From: Methanoculleus sp.
Lineage (GTDB): Archaea > Halobacteriota > Methanomicrobia > Methanomicrobiales > Methanoculleaceae
Assembly (NCBI RefSeq): GCF_020696975.1
Contig: NZ_JAJGBK010000028.1
Coordinates: forward strand, 1 to 40,299
Length of the DNA: 40,299 nt
Direction of reading: 5' to 3'
Under the pieces are notes generated by a model that saw nothing but the letters and a program-made list of their open reading frames with translations, made no database searches and was not told the origin of the DNA. Both the position numbers and the translations under genes were made by a program. Positions 7,071 through 15,900 of this stretch are shown one piece after another (positions within the stretch are counted from its first letter, which is position 1; the number at the start of each line of letters is the position of its first letter).

Positions 7071-7820
7071 TCACCACAACCTCGCCATCGTCCCCGGCGC
7101 GAGGAGCGCGATCACGAGGAGGATGAGGGGCTGGTGCAGGAAGTAGATGAGGAGCGAATGCCGGCCGAGAAACTCGAGCGGCGCTGAAAACGCCGGCCTC
7201 GCCGCCGGGAGCGCGAACCCCCGCCGTCCACCGGGGTAGAAGAGCGACCCGCAGGCCATCCCGGCGAGGACGAGCCCGAACCAGGGGAGGAGCGGCACGT
7301 AATCGAGGCTCGCAAAGGACTCCGGGTGGATGCCGAGCCAGAGAAGAGGCCACGGGCCCGGGACGGCGTTCGTGGCGTAGCCGGCGATGAGGCAGGCGAT
7401 GCTCGCGATGATGAGGTTTTGTGCGCTGAACCGCGCAAAGAGCGGCGCGAGCAGGATGGCGATCCCGATGAAGTGCAGGATGCCGAAGACGATGTAGACG
7501 GACGGCAGGAAGAGCCAGGTGACGGCGGTGATGACGAGGCCATAGCCGAATATTGTGAGGCCGCGTCGGACGTACTTGAGCGTGAGATCCCGCCCGGCGA
7601 GCCGCTCTGAAGCCCGGGCATAACTGATGGTGAAGGAGAGGCCGACGAGGAAGATGAACGTCGATGCGGTCAGGTAGGCAAGCATCCGGAGGAGCCCGCC
7701 GGAGACGTTGAGCGGCAGCACCCCGAAGAAGTTGAGGTCGAAGGCGGAGTGAAAGAGGATCATCGTCACGACGGCGATGCCCCGGGCGACGTCGATCTCC
7801 CGGTAACGCTCTCCCGGCAT
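7071..7820 (-). CDS. DUF1624 (HGSNAT-like) integral membrane protein
   Basis: A 249-aa protein with about seven membrane segments. It begins RYREIDVARGIAVVTMILFH, the signature of DUF1624, related to the catalytic domain of heparan-alpha-glucosaminide N-acetyltransferase, where an early membrane histidine takes part in acyl transfer. FHSAFDLNFFG and the C-terminal LGRHSLLIYFLHQP, also seen in acyltransferase-3-like membrane proteins, support this. Archaeal substrates are unknown. The length fits the family. It lies 7 bp after a 52-codon zinc-protein gene, so the two form a small operon. Confidence 0.85.
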   Translation of the reverse strand: MPGERYREIDVARGIAVVTMILFHSAFDLNFFGVLPLNVSGGLLRMLAYLTASTFIFLVGLSFTISYARASERLAGRDLTLKYVRRGLTIFGYGLVITAVTWLFLPSVYIVFGILHFIGIAILLAPLFARFSAQNLIIASIACLIAGYATNAVPGPWPLLWLGIHPESFASLDYVPLLPWFGLVLAGMACGSLFYPGGRRGFALPAARPAFSAPLEFLGRHSLLIYFLHQPLILLVIALLAPGTMARLW

Positions 7821-7827
7821 GGTCCTG

Positions 7828-7986
7828 TCAGAAGAGCCTTCGCCGGACGGGGGCGCCGCAGGCGGGGCAGGTCTTTGTATCGGTGATCTCCCTCTCCTGC
7901 TCCTCAGTGGGCTCGTTGTACATCCGCGAGAACCCGCACTGGCGGCTGCACTCGATGACGACGAACGGGCTACAGATCCTGCCCAT
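7828..7986 (-). CDS. 52-aa zinc-ribbon-like small protein
   Basis: ATG at 7986-7984 opens a 52-codon frame ending TGA at 7830-7828. It has two cysteine pairs, C-x3-C (ECSRQCG, near residue 13) and C-x2-C (TCPACG, near residue 41), joined by an acidic helix, so it looks like a small treble-clef or zinc ribbon. The C-terminus is basic (VRRRLF). The gene ends 7 bp before the DUF1624 start. A TATA-like AAATACTTATC lies upstream near 8050-8060 on the same strand. Function unknown; the cysteines and tight spacing argue that it is real. Confidence 0.7.
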   Translation of the reverse strand: MGRICSPFVVIECSRQCGFSRMYNEPTEEQEREITDTKTCPACGAPVRRRLF

Positions 7987-8120
7987 GCCCCTTCACCCCG
8001 TCTTCCTGCTGCAGGTACATCATCCCTCTACATTCAGAAAGGATATCTGATAAGTATTTACCCGGAGCCGGAGGGGACTATTAATCCGTGCCACCCACAT
8101 AACACTACGGGATCGAGCCT

Positions 8121-8978
8121 ATGAGCGACCGTGACGAACATATCATAGAGGCCGCCGGCAGGTGCCGGGTCGTGGTCCAGAACGGCCGGGTGGTCGAGGT
8201 CGGGACGCCGCAGATACAGGACTGCCCATTGGCACGGCGGTTTGCCTGCCCGGTCACCGAGATGACGCCTGAGGCCATACGCGAGAACATTGAAGGGAGG
8301 ATCCGGTCCTTCGGGATGTGCACGCCGGAGCGCGAAGTCCTTGCCGGGCCAGACTTCGTCATCTTCGGGGCGTCGGAACTCCTGAGCAGCGCCGTCCGCC
8401 GGGGGGACCTCGACGCCGCGGTGATTGCCTCTGACGGGGCCGGGACGCTGGTTGCAGCGAACCCCGCTCTCATCCAGGGGATCGGCGGCCGGATGTCTGG
8501 ACTCGTGAAAACCAGCCCGATCCCCGGGGTGATCGCACGGATCGAGGAGAACGGGGGAGCGGTCCTTGACCCGGAGACCGCCGCGATCGACCAGGCAGCC
8601 GGCGTCGCCCTGGCGAGATCGCTCGGGCACCGGCGGATCGCCGTGACCACCGCCGTTGCCGCCGAGGCGGCGGCTATCCGGGAGCGGTTCCCGGAGACCG
8701 TCATCGTCGCCGTCCACACGACCGGGATCTCGCGGGAAGACGCGGCCGTGATGGCCGGCGCGGCCGATCTCCTCACCGCCTGCGCGTCGCAGCATATCCG
8801 TGATGAGGCGGCGAAGGCTGCCCTCCTGCAGGCGGGGACATCGATCCCGGTCTTCGCGATGACCCGGGCGGGAAAAGCAATCATCCTCGGAAAGGTCGCG
8901 GAGACCGACCAGCTGGTCGTCGTCCACGGAGCACGCCTCCCGGTATCGGGGTCCCGGTCGCCCTCGCCGCTCTGCTGA
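8121..8978 (+). CDS. Methanogenesis marker protein 8 (DUF2099)
   Basis: A 285-aa protein matching DUF2099, one of the proteins found almost only in methanogens. Characteristic segments are the start DEHIIEAAGRCRVVVQNGRV, VEVGTPQIQDCPLARR, IRENIEGRIRSFGMCTPER, FGASELLSSA, and the glycine-rich GIGGRMSGLVKTSPIPGV. Its role is not established. Two cysteines (CPLA near residue 35 and GMCTP near residue 67) could bind metal or an Fe-S cluster. A TATA-like ACTATTAATCC lies near 8086, ~35 bp upstream, fitting a short leader. It is convergent with the HAD gene, with a 4-bp gap. Confidence 0.9.
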   Translation: MSDRDEHIIEAAGRCRVVVQNGRVVEVGTPQIQDCPLARRFACPVTEMTPEAIRENIEGRIRSFGMCTPEREVLAGPDFVIFGASELLSSAVRRGDLDAAVIASDGAGTLVAANPALIQGIGGRMSGLVKTSPIPGVIARIEENGGAVLDPETAAIDQAAGVALARSLGHRRIAVTTAVAAEAAAIRERFPETVIVAVHTTGISREDAAVMAGAADLLTACASQHIRDEAAKAALLQAGTSIPVFAMTRAGKAIILGKVAETDQLVVVHGARLPVSGSRSPSPLC

Positions 8979-8982
8979 CGTC

Positions 8983-9678
8983 CTACCGGTCCGGAATGCC
9001 CACGTGGCCCGGGAGTTCGGCGAACTCGCGAAGGATGATATCAGCCTCCACATCTGTCGGCCGGCCCGGCCGCCAGTCGCCGTAGGCGGCAAACGCGGTC
9101 ACCATACCAAGGTGTCTCCCGGGAGCGATGTCGCGGACCAGGCTGTCGCCGACCATCACTGCTTTCGCAGGGGGCGTATCGAGGTGCCGGAGGGCGTAAA
9201 GAAGAGAGTCCGGTTCCGGTTTCCGCTTCCCCGAGACCTCCGGGGTTACCACGACATCGAAGTAGTCGATGAGTCCGGTCTTCGTGAGCCGCCGGCGTGC
9301 CTGAAACGACTCCGCGTCGGTGACGACCGCGAGCCCGATCCCGGCGTCCCTGAGACTCCGGAGCGTCTTCTCGACGCCCGGGTATGCCTCGACGCGGTCG
9401 AGTTTCACGTCCTCGTAGGTGCGGCAGCAGACCTCGAACGTCCTCTGCTCGCGCACCCCGAGTCCGTCAAGGTAGTCGCGTATGTTCGCATGATCCTCAA
9501 ACCCGTGGACGCCGCGGAGAAACTGCGCAAAGAGCGCCTCCGGGTCTCCGGCGCCGAGGTAGTCGACGACGCACCGGCACGCCTCGCGCTTGGCTCCGAC
9601 AAGGTCAAAGAGGGTGTTGTCCATGTCGCAGAGGACTGCCTCTACCGTTCTATGCTGAGTTTCTGGAGTTGTCTGCAT
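8983..9678 (-). CDS. HAD-superfamily hydrolase (subfamily IA phosphatase-like)
   Basis: A 231-aa protein with all four HAD motifs: DMDNT near residue 18 (nucleophile and acid/base aspartates), VVTDAES near residue 118 (motif II), KRKPEP near residue 150 (lysine) and MVGDSLVRDI near residue 173 (acidic metal ligands). A helical cap sits between motifs I and II, as in phosphoglycolate phosphatase and pyrophosphatase relatives. The substrate is unknown. Its ATG lies inside the 3' end of the PIN-domain gene (37-bp overlap), so it is the third gene of the CARF-PIN-HAD operon. A role in processing the sensor's ligand or the cleaved RNA ends is speculative. Confidence 0.85.
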   Translation of the reverse strand: MQTTPETQHRTVEAVLCDMDNTLFDLVGAKREACRCVVDYLGAGDPEALFAQFLRGVHGFEDHANIRDYLDGLGVREQRTFEVCCRTYEDVKLDRVEAYPGVEKTLRSLRDAGIGLAVVTDAESFQARRRLTKTGLIDYFDVVVTPEVSGKRKPEPDSLLYALRHLDTPPAKAVMVGDSLVRDIAPGRHLGMVTAFAAYGDWRPGRPTDVEADIILREFAELPGHVGIPDR

Positions 9679-10649
9679 ATTGTTAGTTCCCTTGTGAAGT
9701 CCCGGCAGGTCTCGTCGTCCAGATAACGCACCTTCAGTTCGTCGAGATCGTTGCCCTTCCCGCCGTACTCCCCGAAGACGGCAAAACCGTTGCAGCCTAT
9801 GAACCCGAAGACGGTGGCCAGGTTGAAGAGTAGCCGCCGGAATCCCTGCGCCGTGCAGGTTGTCGTCTCCAGTCTGTATGGGCGGTCAAAGTAGAAGTAC
9901 TCGAGCCCCTCGGCCATACAGAGGTCCGCCATGTAGATATCGGCGGTCAGGAGAACCGGGAGGGCATACCGCTCCTCCTCGAATTTCCTGAGCGCCCTGA
10001 CAATATTACGGTCATTCTCCTCGGTCAGGTGGGTGTGAGGGCCCGGCGACGCGATCTCCGTCGCCCGGTCGCGGATGGTCCGGTACTCTTTCAGGGCAAG
10101 GTATGCCGCTTTCCGGGACCGTTTCATCCGCTTGTTCTCGAGTTCTCCGATGAACTCCCGCGAGCCCGGTGCACGCGCTGTCATCTCCTCGATCATCTTT
10201 GCCGGGTACTTGCGGTTGATCGCATACGCGAGCTCGTCGCGGACGGTATCGACGATCAGGTAGGAGGTATGATTGATCCCCGGGTTGTTCGATGCAAAGC
10301 CGTGGTAGAAGAGGTTCGTATCGAGGCCGAAGAAGACGGCCTTCTTGAGCTGCCCGTACGATACGAGCATCGAGTCAAAGGCGGCCTGATTGGCGTAGCG
10401 GGCGACCCCGCTTGCGAGCATGCATTCCAGGAAGTCGGCGTAATTGGGGAGCTCGGCGGCGATCGGCTCGTACCCGGCGAGCCAGCCCTGGAAGGTCTCG
10501 CGCGACGCAGGCAGTTCCAGTGAATAGCCGGTCCCTTCGGGGCGTGCGACCAGGAGATCCCCCTCGTAGAGCGGGTATGTGATGCGGACCTCATCGAGGC
10601 TGTTTAAGAGAACCTGCAGTTCATTCTCCCTGATGACCGTATCGTTCAT
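9642..10649 (-). CDS. PIN-domain nuclease-like protein
   Basis: A 335-aa protein. Residues ~105-260 contain the four acidic positions of a PIN nuclease in the right order and context: D110 in FFGLDTNLF, E139 in DTVRDELAY, D213 in ENDRNIVRAL, and D237 in PVLLTADIYM. PIN domains are metal-dependent RNases, best known from VapC toxins. The domain is enlarged by a basic insert (KRMKRSRKA, near residue 175) between E139 and D213. An extra ~105-residue N-terminal domain and an ~80-residue C-terminal extension are not recognised, and no VapB-like antitoxin lies next to it. Its ATG overlaps the stop of the CARF-like gene (ATGA), so the two are probably co-translated. I infer a ligand-controlled RNase. 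Confidence 0.72.
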   Translation of the reverse strand: MNDTVIRENELQVLLNSLDEVRITYPLYEGDLLVARPEGTGYSLELPASRETFQGWLAGYEPIAAELPNYADFLECMLASGVARYANQAAFDSMLVSYGQLKKAVFFGLDTNLFYHGFASNNPGINHTSYLIVDTVRDELAYAINRKYPAKMIEEMTARAPGSREFIGELENKRMKRSRKAAYLALKEYRTIRDRATEIASPGPHTHLTEENDRNIVRALRKFEEERYALPVLLTADIYMADLCMAEGLEYFYFDRPYRLETTTCTAQGFRRLLFNLATVFGFIGCNGFAVFGEYGGKGNDLDELKVRYLDDETCRDFTRELTICRQLQKLSIER

Positions 10650-11158
10650 GGTCTTGCCCTCGCGTCCTCCATGATGTCGCGGATTCTCTGGAGCTGGTGC
10701 GGGATCATCATATACGGCTTTGCGACGTCATCAGTCGTCTTCATGGCGAGGTAGTAGATGTGCCGGAGGTCAAGCCCCGCGAGCGAGACCGCAATGAGCG
10801 CCCCGGCGACCGTGACCTTCCTCCCGGAGGTGATATCGATCGCCACACGAAACCCCTGCCCGATAAGATCGTTCGCAAGCGAGCGGATCGTCTGCCCGGC
10901 CCGTACAAAGTCCGCTTCAGGCACGACCTCCGTCCCGATTGCCGGGATGAACCCATACCCTTCCGAGATTATACGGATTGCCTCGGCTGCGGTCGATGCA
11001 CTCATTGCGTAGGGTTCCTCGGTAACGATAGAGACCCGTTGGGGGCGCAACCCCTTCTCCCGCAGGACTGCATGATAAGCGTTGACGAGAGCCCATGTTG
11101 AGCGTCCCAGAAGTGTGATGTAGGCATCGCCGGGGGCGGGTGGTATAGGAGGAATCAC
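10646..11158 (-). CDS. CARF-like Rossmann-fold sensor protein
   Basis: A 170-aa protein with a GTG start. Residues 12-47 read as the first beta-alpha-beta of a CARF domain (ITLLGRSTWALVNAY, then RVSIVTEEP). Residues 104-138 form the second hallmark, a beta strand ending in DITSGRKVTVAGALIAVSLA (residues 108-127), the position of the D-x-T-G/S-G-x-K ligand loop of CARF/Csx-type sensors. Family knowledge: CARF domains bind cyclic oligoadenylates or other nucleotides and switch on attached or neighbouring effectors, often RNases. No other domain is fused. The gene overlaps the PIN gene by 4 bp. A TATA-like CCTATATAG lies ~25 nt upstream. The CARF call is from motif pattern only; another Rossmann nucleotide-binding fold is possible. 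Confidence 0.55.
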   Translation of the reverse strand: MIPPIPPAPGDAYITLLGRSTWALVNAYHAVLREKGLRPQRVSIVTEEPYAMSASTAAEAIRIISEGYGFIPAIGTEVVPEADFVRAGQTIRSLANDLIGQGFRVAIDITSGRKVTVAGALIAVSLAGLDLRHIYYLAMKTTDDVAKPYMMIPHQLQRIRDIMEDARARP

Positions 11159-11464
11159 TGCTCAAGACTCACCCTGATGCTATATAGGCTTTGTTGGGGG
11201 TCTCGCCTCGCGATGGGGTGTCATAGCCGGTAACCCGGGCGATATCCTTCCTCCTTTCAGCAGGATTTGGGTGATCCTGGCGTATCTGAATGCAGCATCC
11301 GCCGCGATGCCTGATCCTGGCGGCGTTTCACCTCTGGCGTGCTCAAAATATGCCTTTAGCGCGAAAGAAATGGCTAAATCTCGAAAAATATTTGGTAAAT
11401 CTTTTATGATCAACTCCCCCACTGTGGTACAGGAGCGCGAATCCACCCCGGAGAGGATTGATTC
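11159..11464. other. Divergent control region, CARF operon / HTH gene
   Basis: 306 bp between two divergent starts. The minus-strand TATA box is at its left. A plus-strand AAAAATATTTGG near 11384-11395 could serve the HTH gene, which is preceded by GGAGAGGA at 11451-11458. TAAATCT occurs twice, near 11373 and 11395, around that box. An 88-codon minus-strand frame (11446-11180) crosses the region but overlaps both promoters; I did not accept it as a gene. Confidence 0.5.
11180..11188 (-). promoter_or_regulatory. TATA-like box for CARF-PIN-HAD operon
   Basis: The minus strand reads CCTATATAG, centred ~26 nt before the GTG at 11158, so the transcript would be close to leaderless. Confidence 0.45.
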
Positions 11465-12070
11465 ATGGAGACGAGAAATACGCGATTGCAGACACCTGCA
11501 GATATCTGGGGACTGGCGGACCCGGATCAGCAGAGGAAAGCCCGTCAGGATGCTATTGATGATGGGGATCTGATCGAGATCACCCGGATGGGAAGGGACA
11601 TAGGCATCACCTATCCCCTCGCAGTCTCGGCACGTGCCGCGCAGAGCATGGTGCCGTTCCCGAATATTCCGCAGGAGACCGTTACGGAGAATTTATGGGA
11701 TACCCTTCATGCGTTCAGGGATAAAGCCCGTATGACGACCGAGAAGGAGTTCGAGTTCCAGACGAGCCTTTACCTGAACGGCCTTGTTCCCACCCTCATC
11801 TTCAAGGCCACGGTCTCCCCGGGAGATGACGGCGAGCCGGTCATCACCATCATGTTGCCGGACGAGGACTGGGAGACGATCGGGTGCGGGTGTCATCATA
11901 GCACTGGCGATCGCATGCTCACCGTTGACGACGTCGCCTCGACCCTGAACTTCACCCCCGGCCGGATCCGGGAGTTCATCCGCGAGGAGCGGATCCCGGC
12001 GGTCAAGTGCGGGGGGTCCTGGCGGATCAAACGTTCAGAACTTGAGCGAATTATGAACGAAGGCTTTTAA
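11465..12070 (+). CDS. Excisionase-type HTH DNA-binding protein with novel N-terminal domain
   Basis: A 201-aa protein. The last ~50 residues are a MerR/excisionase-like winged helix: MLTVDDVASTLNFTPGRI, then a wing region ending SWRIKRSELERIM. Family knowledge: such domains bind operator or attachment-site DNA. The first ~145 residues are acidic and of a family I do not recognise, with a small Cys/His cluster GCGCHHSTGD near residue 140 just before the HTH. The DUF-like part contains FEFQTSLYLNGLVPTLIFKA, probably a beta-rich domain. It is divergent from the CARF-PIN-HAD operon and so could regulate it. Its Shine-Dalgarno GGAGAGGA is well placed. No integrase is nearby, so a phage-excision role is unlikely. 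Confidence 0.75.
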   Translation: METRNTRLQTPADIWGLADPDQQRKARQDAIDDGDLIEITRMGRDIGITYPLAVSARAAQSMVPFPNIPQETVTENLWDTLHAFRDKARMTTEKEFEFQTSLYLNGLVPTLIFKATVSPGDDGEPVITIMLPDEDWETIGCGCHHSTGDRMLTVDDVASTLNFTPGRIREFIREERIPAVKCGGSWRIKRSELERIMNEGF

Positions 12071-12191
12071 ACGGCTGTTTTACTCCGGCCGCATGCCGAT
12101 GGGCGGGTGTTAATAGGGTGACCGGGAATACCCACCTCCACTTTTCGGGAGGAGGGCTCCCACGCCGATACCGTCTGTCTGGATATACTGG

Positions 12192-12899
12192 GTGATCAGT
12201 CTCACCATTGCGACGTATGCGGGAGCTGCCGTCGTCAGGCGGTTTCCCGGGTATGGATTTGCCACCCTGACCGGCCTGTATGTCATCTACCTCGGCGCCT
12301 CGCAGATCATCGCAGCCCGGATTGTCGAGTTCGATCTCGGCATCATGGTGCTCATTGCGCCTGCATCTGTATTCATCTACCCGTTTATTGCGCAGGCGAT
12401 CGATATGATCAACGAGGTCTACGGGAGATCGATGACCCGGGTTGCCATCCTTACCGCCCTTCTCTCGCAGGTCCTCCTTGCCATCCTGATCGCCATGACA
12501 AACACCCTTACCCCGGCGCCGGTCTTCCGGTTCGAGGCGGCGTGGCAGAGCATCTTTACCCAGGGGTTGTGGATCATCCTCGCGTCATGGGTAGCGTTCC
12601 TGGTCAGCCAGAGTTTCGACTCCTACATCTTCGACCGGCTGAAGCGCGCTTACCCGGACCGGATCGTTCTCCGGAGCGCCTTCTCCGACGTCGCCGACCT
12701 GACGCTCGACAGCGTCATCTTTGTGGTCATCGCCTTCTCTACTACCGGTCTCCCCCTCCTCCCCCTGATCATCGGACAGGTCGTCAGCAAGGGCATCATC
12801 GGGCTCCTCGACACACCCTGGTTTGTAGTATACAAGCGATACCTGGATGCCGGCGTGCCCGTGCAGATCCGGAGTGAAAGTGGCGGAAGCGGAAAATAA
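12192..12899 (+). CDS. YhhQ/VUT-family queuosine or archaeosine precursor transporter
   Basis: A 235-aa protein with six membrane segments. Family marks include the acidic membrane-loop motif AQAIDMINEVYGR near residue 70 and SQSFDSYIFDRLK near residue 140, followed by RSAFSDVADLTLDSVIFVVIAF. YhhQ proteins import 7-deazaguanine precursors (preQ0/preQ1) for queuosine, and archaea use the same precursors for archaeosine. The start is GTG 12192. The frame is open back to a TAG at 12114 but has no other usable start, and residues just before the GTG (WIYW) are hydrophobic, so the exact start is not certain. It is a single gene. Confidence 0.82.
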   Translation: MISLTIATYAGAAVVRRFPGYGFATLTGLYVIYLGASQIIAARIVEFDLGIMVLIAPASVFIYPFIAQAIDMINEVYGRSMTRVAILTALLSQVLLAILIAMTNTLTPAPVFRFEAAWQSIFTQGLWIILASWVAFLVSQSFDSYIFDRLKRAYPDRIVLRSAFSDVADLTLDSVIFVVIAFSTTGLPLLPLIIGQVVSKGIIGLLDTPWFVVYKRYLDAGVPVQIRSESGGSGK

Positions 12900-12956
12900 T
12901 TTCCCGAAACAGGTAGTACTTAAAATATTTCTTATTTACTGGTCAAGGAAAACAAA

Positions 12957-12970
12957 CATTTTTATTTTTT
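12957..12970 (+). promoter_or_regulatory. TATA-like box before HEAT-repeat gene
   Basis: CATTTTTATTTTTT in a low-G+C stretch (12910-12990). Initiation ~25 nt on would fall at about 12985-12990, at the most upstream ATG of the HEAT gene. Confidence 0.45.
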
Positions 12971-12988
12971 GGGCATAAAGTTCTCATA

Positions 12989-15900
12989 ATGTGCATCAAA
13001 ACCCCACGAGAATTCCCAGATGACCACTTCGCTGATTCTATCACCGGAATCAATGATCTGGCGGCAGATCAGTTGGATCGTGCGGGTGGGTGTGTGCCCG
13101 GGTTGATTGATAAGTGCGCGCCTTTTGGGATGTTACGTGCCCCGGTGTGTGTGATCGTTGTGGTCACATGCCTTTCCTCCCTCCTATCCTGTGGAGGGGT
13201 GTCTGGTGTACCGGCGTTCTCAACCATTGAAACTATATGTCCCATTGTTTGTCTTCCCGGGCTCTTCGGGCCGAACGGATCTTCGTTTCTCAGACACTGG
13301 ACGAAGAAGTGGACCGAAGAGAACAACAAGGAGGATACTGCTGATGACCGGGATACCTCACGGTCGGATCCGGATGTGTCTCTGGAAGAGATACCTGGCA
13401 CGAACTCATTGGACGAGCATATCTGGCTCGACGGTGAGACGAAGCTCTTTGATAAACTTGAAATGATTCCCGAGGCCCTCCGGCAGTACGATGATCTCGT
13501 CTCTGGTGAGAGGGGGGCCGCACTCCCTCTCACCGGCAAACGGGACGATGCCGGGAAGCCTGCTGCCTATTCTCCCGAACGCGGTCCGGCTGACAGTATA
13601 CCCGACGAGCCTGATGCCTCTCAGGGACTTCCCCTGGATGGCCTGCCCACCCCCCAATTCGAGTCTCCCGGTGATGAAGATGTTGCAATAATCCCTGGAC
13701 TTGATGATCGGGACGATAAACCGTCTCCAGAACCTGCCGAAGATGAATTCTGCTGGTTTGAGGATGCATACGATCCAACCGGGGATGTATCCGATCTGCC
13801 AGAGGATGTGTCCGGCCCTGCTGACGTAACAACTGATGCTGTCCCCTCTCTCTCTCTCCATGAGAACAGGCCGATAGAGTTGCTCATCGCCGATATCGGC
13901 AGCGACGATGCCGACCTTCGCGAACGTGCCATACATGCCGTCGCGGAGCGCGGAGACGACGCCGTGGCTCCCCTGGTCCGGGCCCTTGCTCTTGCGGACG
14001 AGGGGAGGCGGTGGTGCGTCGCCGAAGCCCTGGCCCTGATCGGTGAAGGTGCAATCCCTGCCCTGGTTGCCGCCCTCGGGGACGATGCGACGCAGGCCGG
14101 GGCTGCTGCCACCCTCGTGCGCATCGGCGGGCCTGCCGTGCCTTCACTCATCGCAGCACTTGCCGGCGGCGAGGGTGAGGTGCAGTTCGGCGCCCTCTAC
14201 GCGCTCCGGGAGATCGGCGATGCAGCGGTCCCCTCCCTTGTTGGGGCTCTTGACTCCCCTGATGCGACTATCCGGAAACCTGCCGCAATGATCCTTCGGG
14301 AACTCGGCTGGGAACCGCCTGATGAAGCCGGGGCGATCCGGTACCTCATCGCCGGCGAGGCGTGGCTTGATGTGGCGGAGTATGGCGAGGCCGCTGTCGA
14401 CCCCCTCATCCGCATCCTGCGGTCTTCGGATAGGAAAACGTGGTGGCATGCCGCCCGGACCCTCGGGGAGATCGGGGAGGCTGCAGTCGCTCCCCTGACC
14501 GGGCTGCTGCACGATGGGGACCGGGAGATTCGGTCGCTTGTGGTCATGGCGCTCGGGGAGATCGGGTCCCCCGCGGTCGACCCGCTCATCCGGCTGCTCG
14601 ATGATCCCGCCATCCGGGATACGGCGGCGGCCGCCCTGGTAAAGATCGGGGAGCCGGCGGCTGAGGAGTGTGTCCGGGCATTGGACACCGCGGATGAGGA
14701 GACGCTCGCGGCGCTCTGCGAGATCCTCTCTGCCCTCGGGGAGGCGGCGGTCCCGCCCCTGATCCAGGCGCTGACCTCCGACCGGTCCCGGGCCCATGCT
14801 GCCGGCATCCTTGATGGGATGGGCTGGGAGCCCTGGAACGAGACCGAGCGGGTGTGGTACCTGATTGCCCGGGAGGAGTGGACGGAACTCGCCCTGATGG
14901 GCGTGCCGGCCGTCGACCCCCTGATCCGGACGCTCAATGGCGACGACAACCGCATACGCAGTGAGGCTGCAGCAACCCTCGGCGAGATCGGTCATCCTCT
15001 CGCCGTAGGGCCGCTTGTCGATATCCTTGCCGACAACATTGTTGCCCCGGCGGCTGTGGACGCCCTTGTTGCCATAGGCAGACCGGCGATAACCCCGGTT
15101 CTTGCGCTGCTCGATGGAGGGGCGGATGCCGCCCGGGAGAACGCCGTCGAGGTCCTGGGCAGGCTCGGGGCGGCTGAAGCGGTACCGGCCATCGTCGACC
15201 TCGTCAGGAGCGGCGGCGACCGTCTCCATCGGAAGGCCGCCGACGCCCTGGTCAGCATCGGTGCGCCTGCGGTGATGCCCCTCATTCCCCTCCTCGGCGA
15301 GGACGGTGACGGGCACGCGGGGGCGGTGACTGCGCTCATCCGGATCGGCGAGGCTGCACTGGAGCCGCTTGTTGATGTGCTTGATGATGAGAACCCGCGG
15401 ACCCGCATGGGGGCGGCTCTGGTCCTGAAGAAACTTGGCTGGGTTCCCACAGGGGTGAAAGAGCAGGCCGTATACCTGGTTGCGCTGCAGCAGTGGCAGG
15501 AGGTCGTGGATCTCGGGCCCGCTGCTGTCGATTCCCTGGCGGCGCGGCTCGCCGACCCGGATACGGGTGTGCGGGGGGGTGTAGCGGAGTCGCTTGCCCG
15601 GATGGGGGCTCCTGCGGTCCCCCACCTGGTCCGCCTGCTGGGCGAGGAGGCTCGCTCTGGTCCCGCAGGCGATACGCTGGTCCGGATCGGGGAGGCGGCC
15701 GTCGAACCGCTGGTCCGCGCCCTGGACGAGGAAGGGCTCTGGCAGGCAGCCGCCGCGGTCCTGGTCCGGATCGGGGCTCCTGCCGCCGGCGCGCTCGTCC
15801 CCGTCCTCGGCCGCCCGGATCTCGGGCCGGTCGCGGCGAATGCCCTGGCAGCGATGGGGGAGTCCTCCGTCAACGTGCTGGTTCTCGCGCTCGGGAACGG

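Noticed and set aside
8058-9092. 344-codon minus-strand frame opposite marker protein 8
   Set aside because: Shadow frame; the plus strand matches DUF2099 over its whole length.
11180-11446. 88-codon minus-strand frame between the CARF-like and HTH genes
   Set aside because: It contains a plausible hydrophobic segment but covers both promoters of the divergent pair, ends in a low-quality P/T/R-rich tail, has no clear Shine-Dalgarno and matches no family I know. It could still be real.
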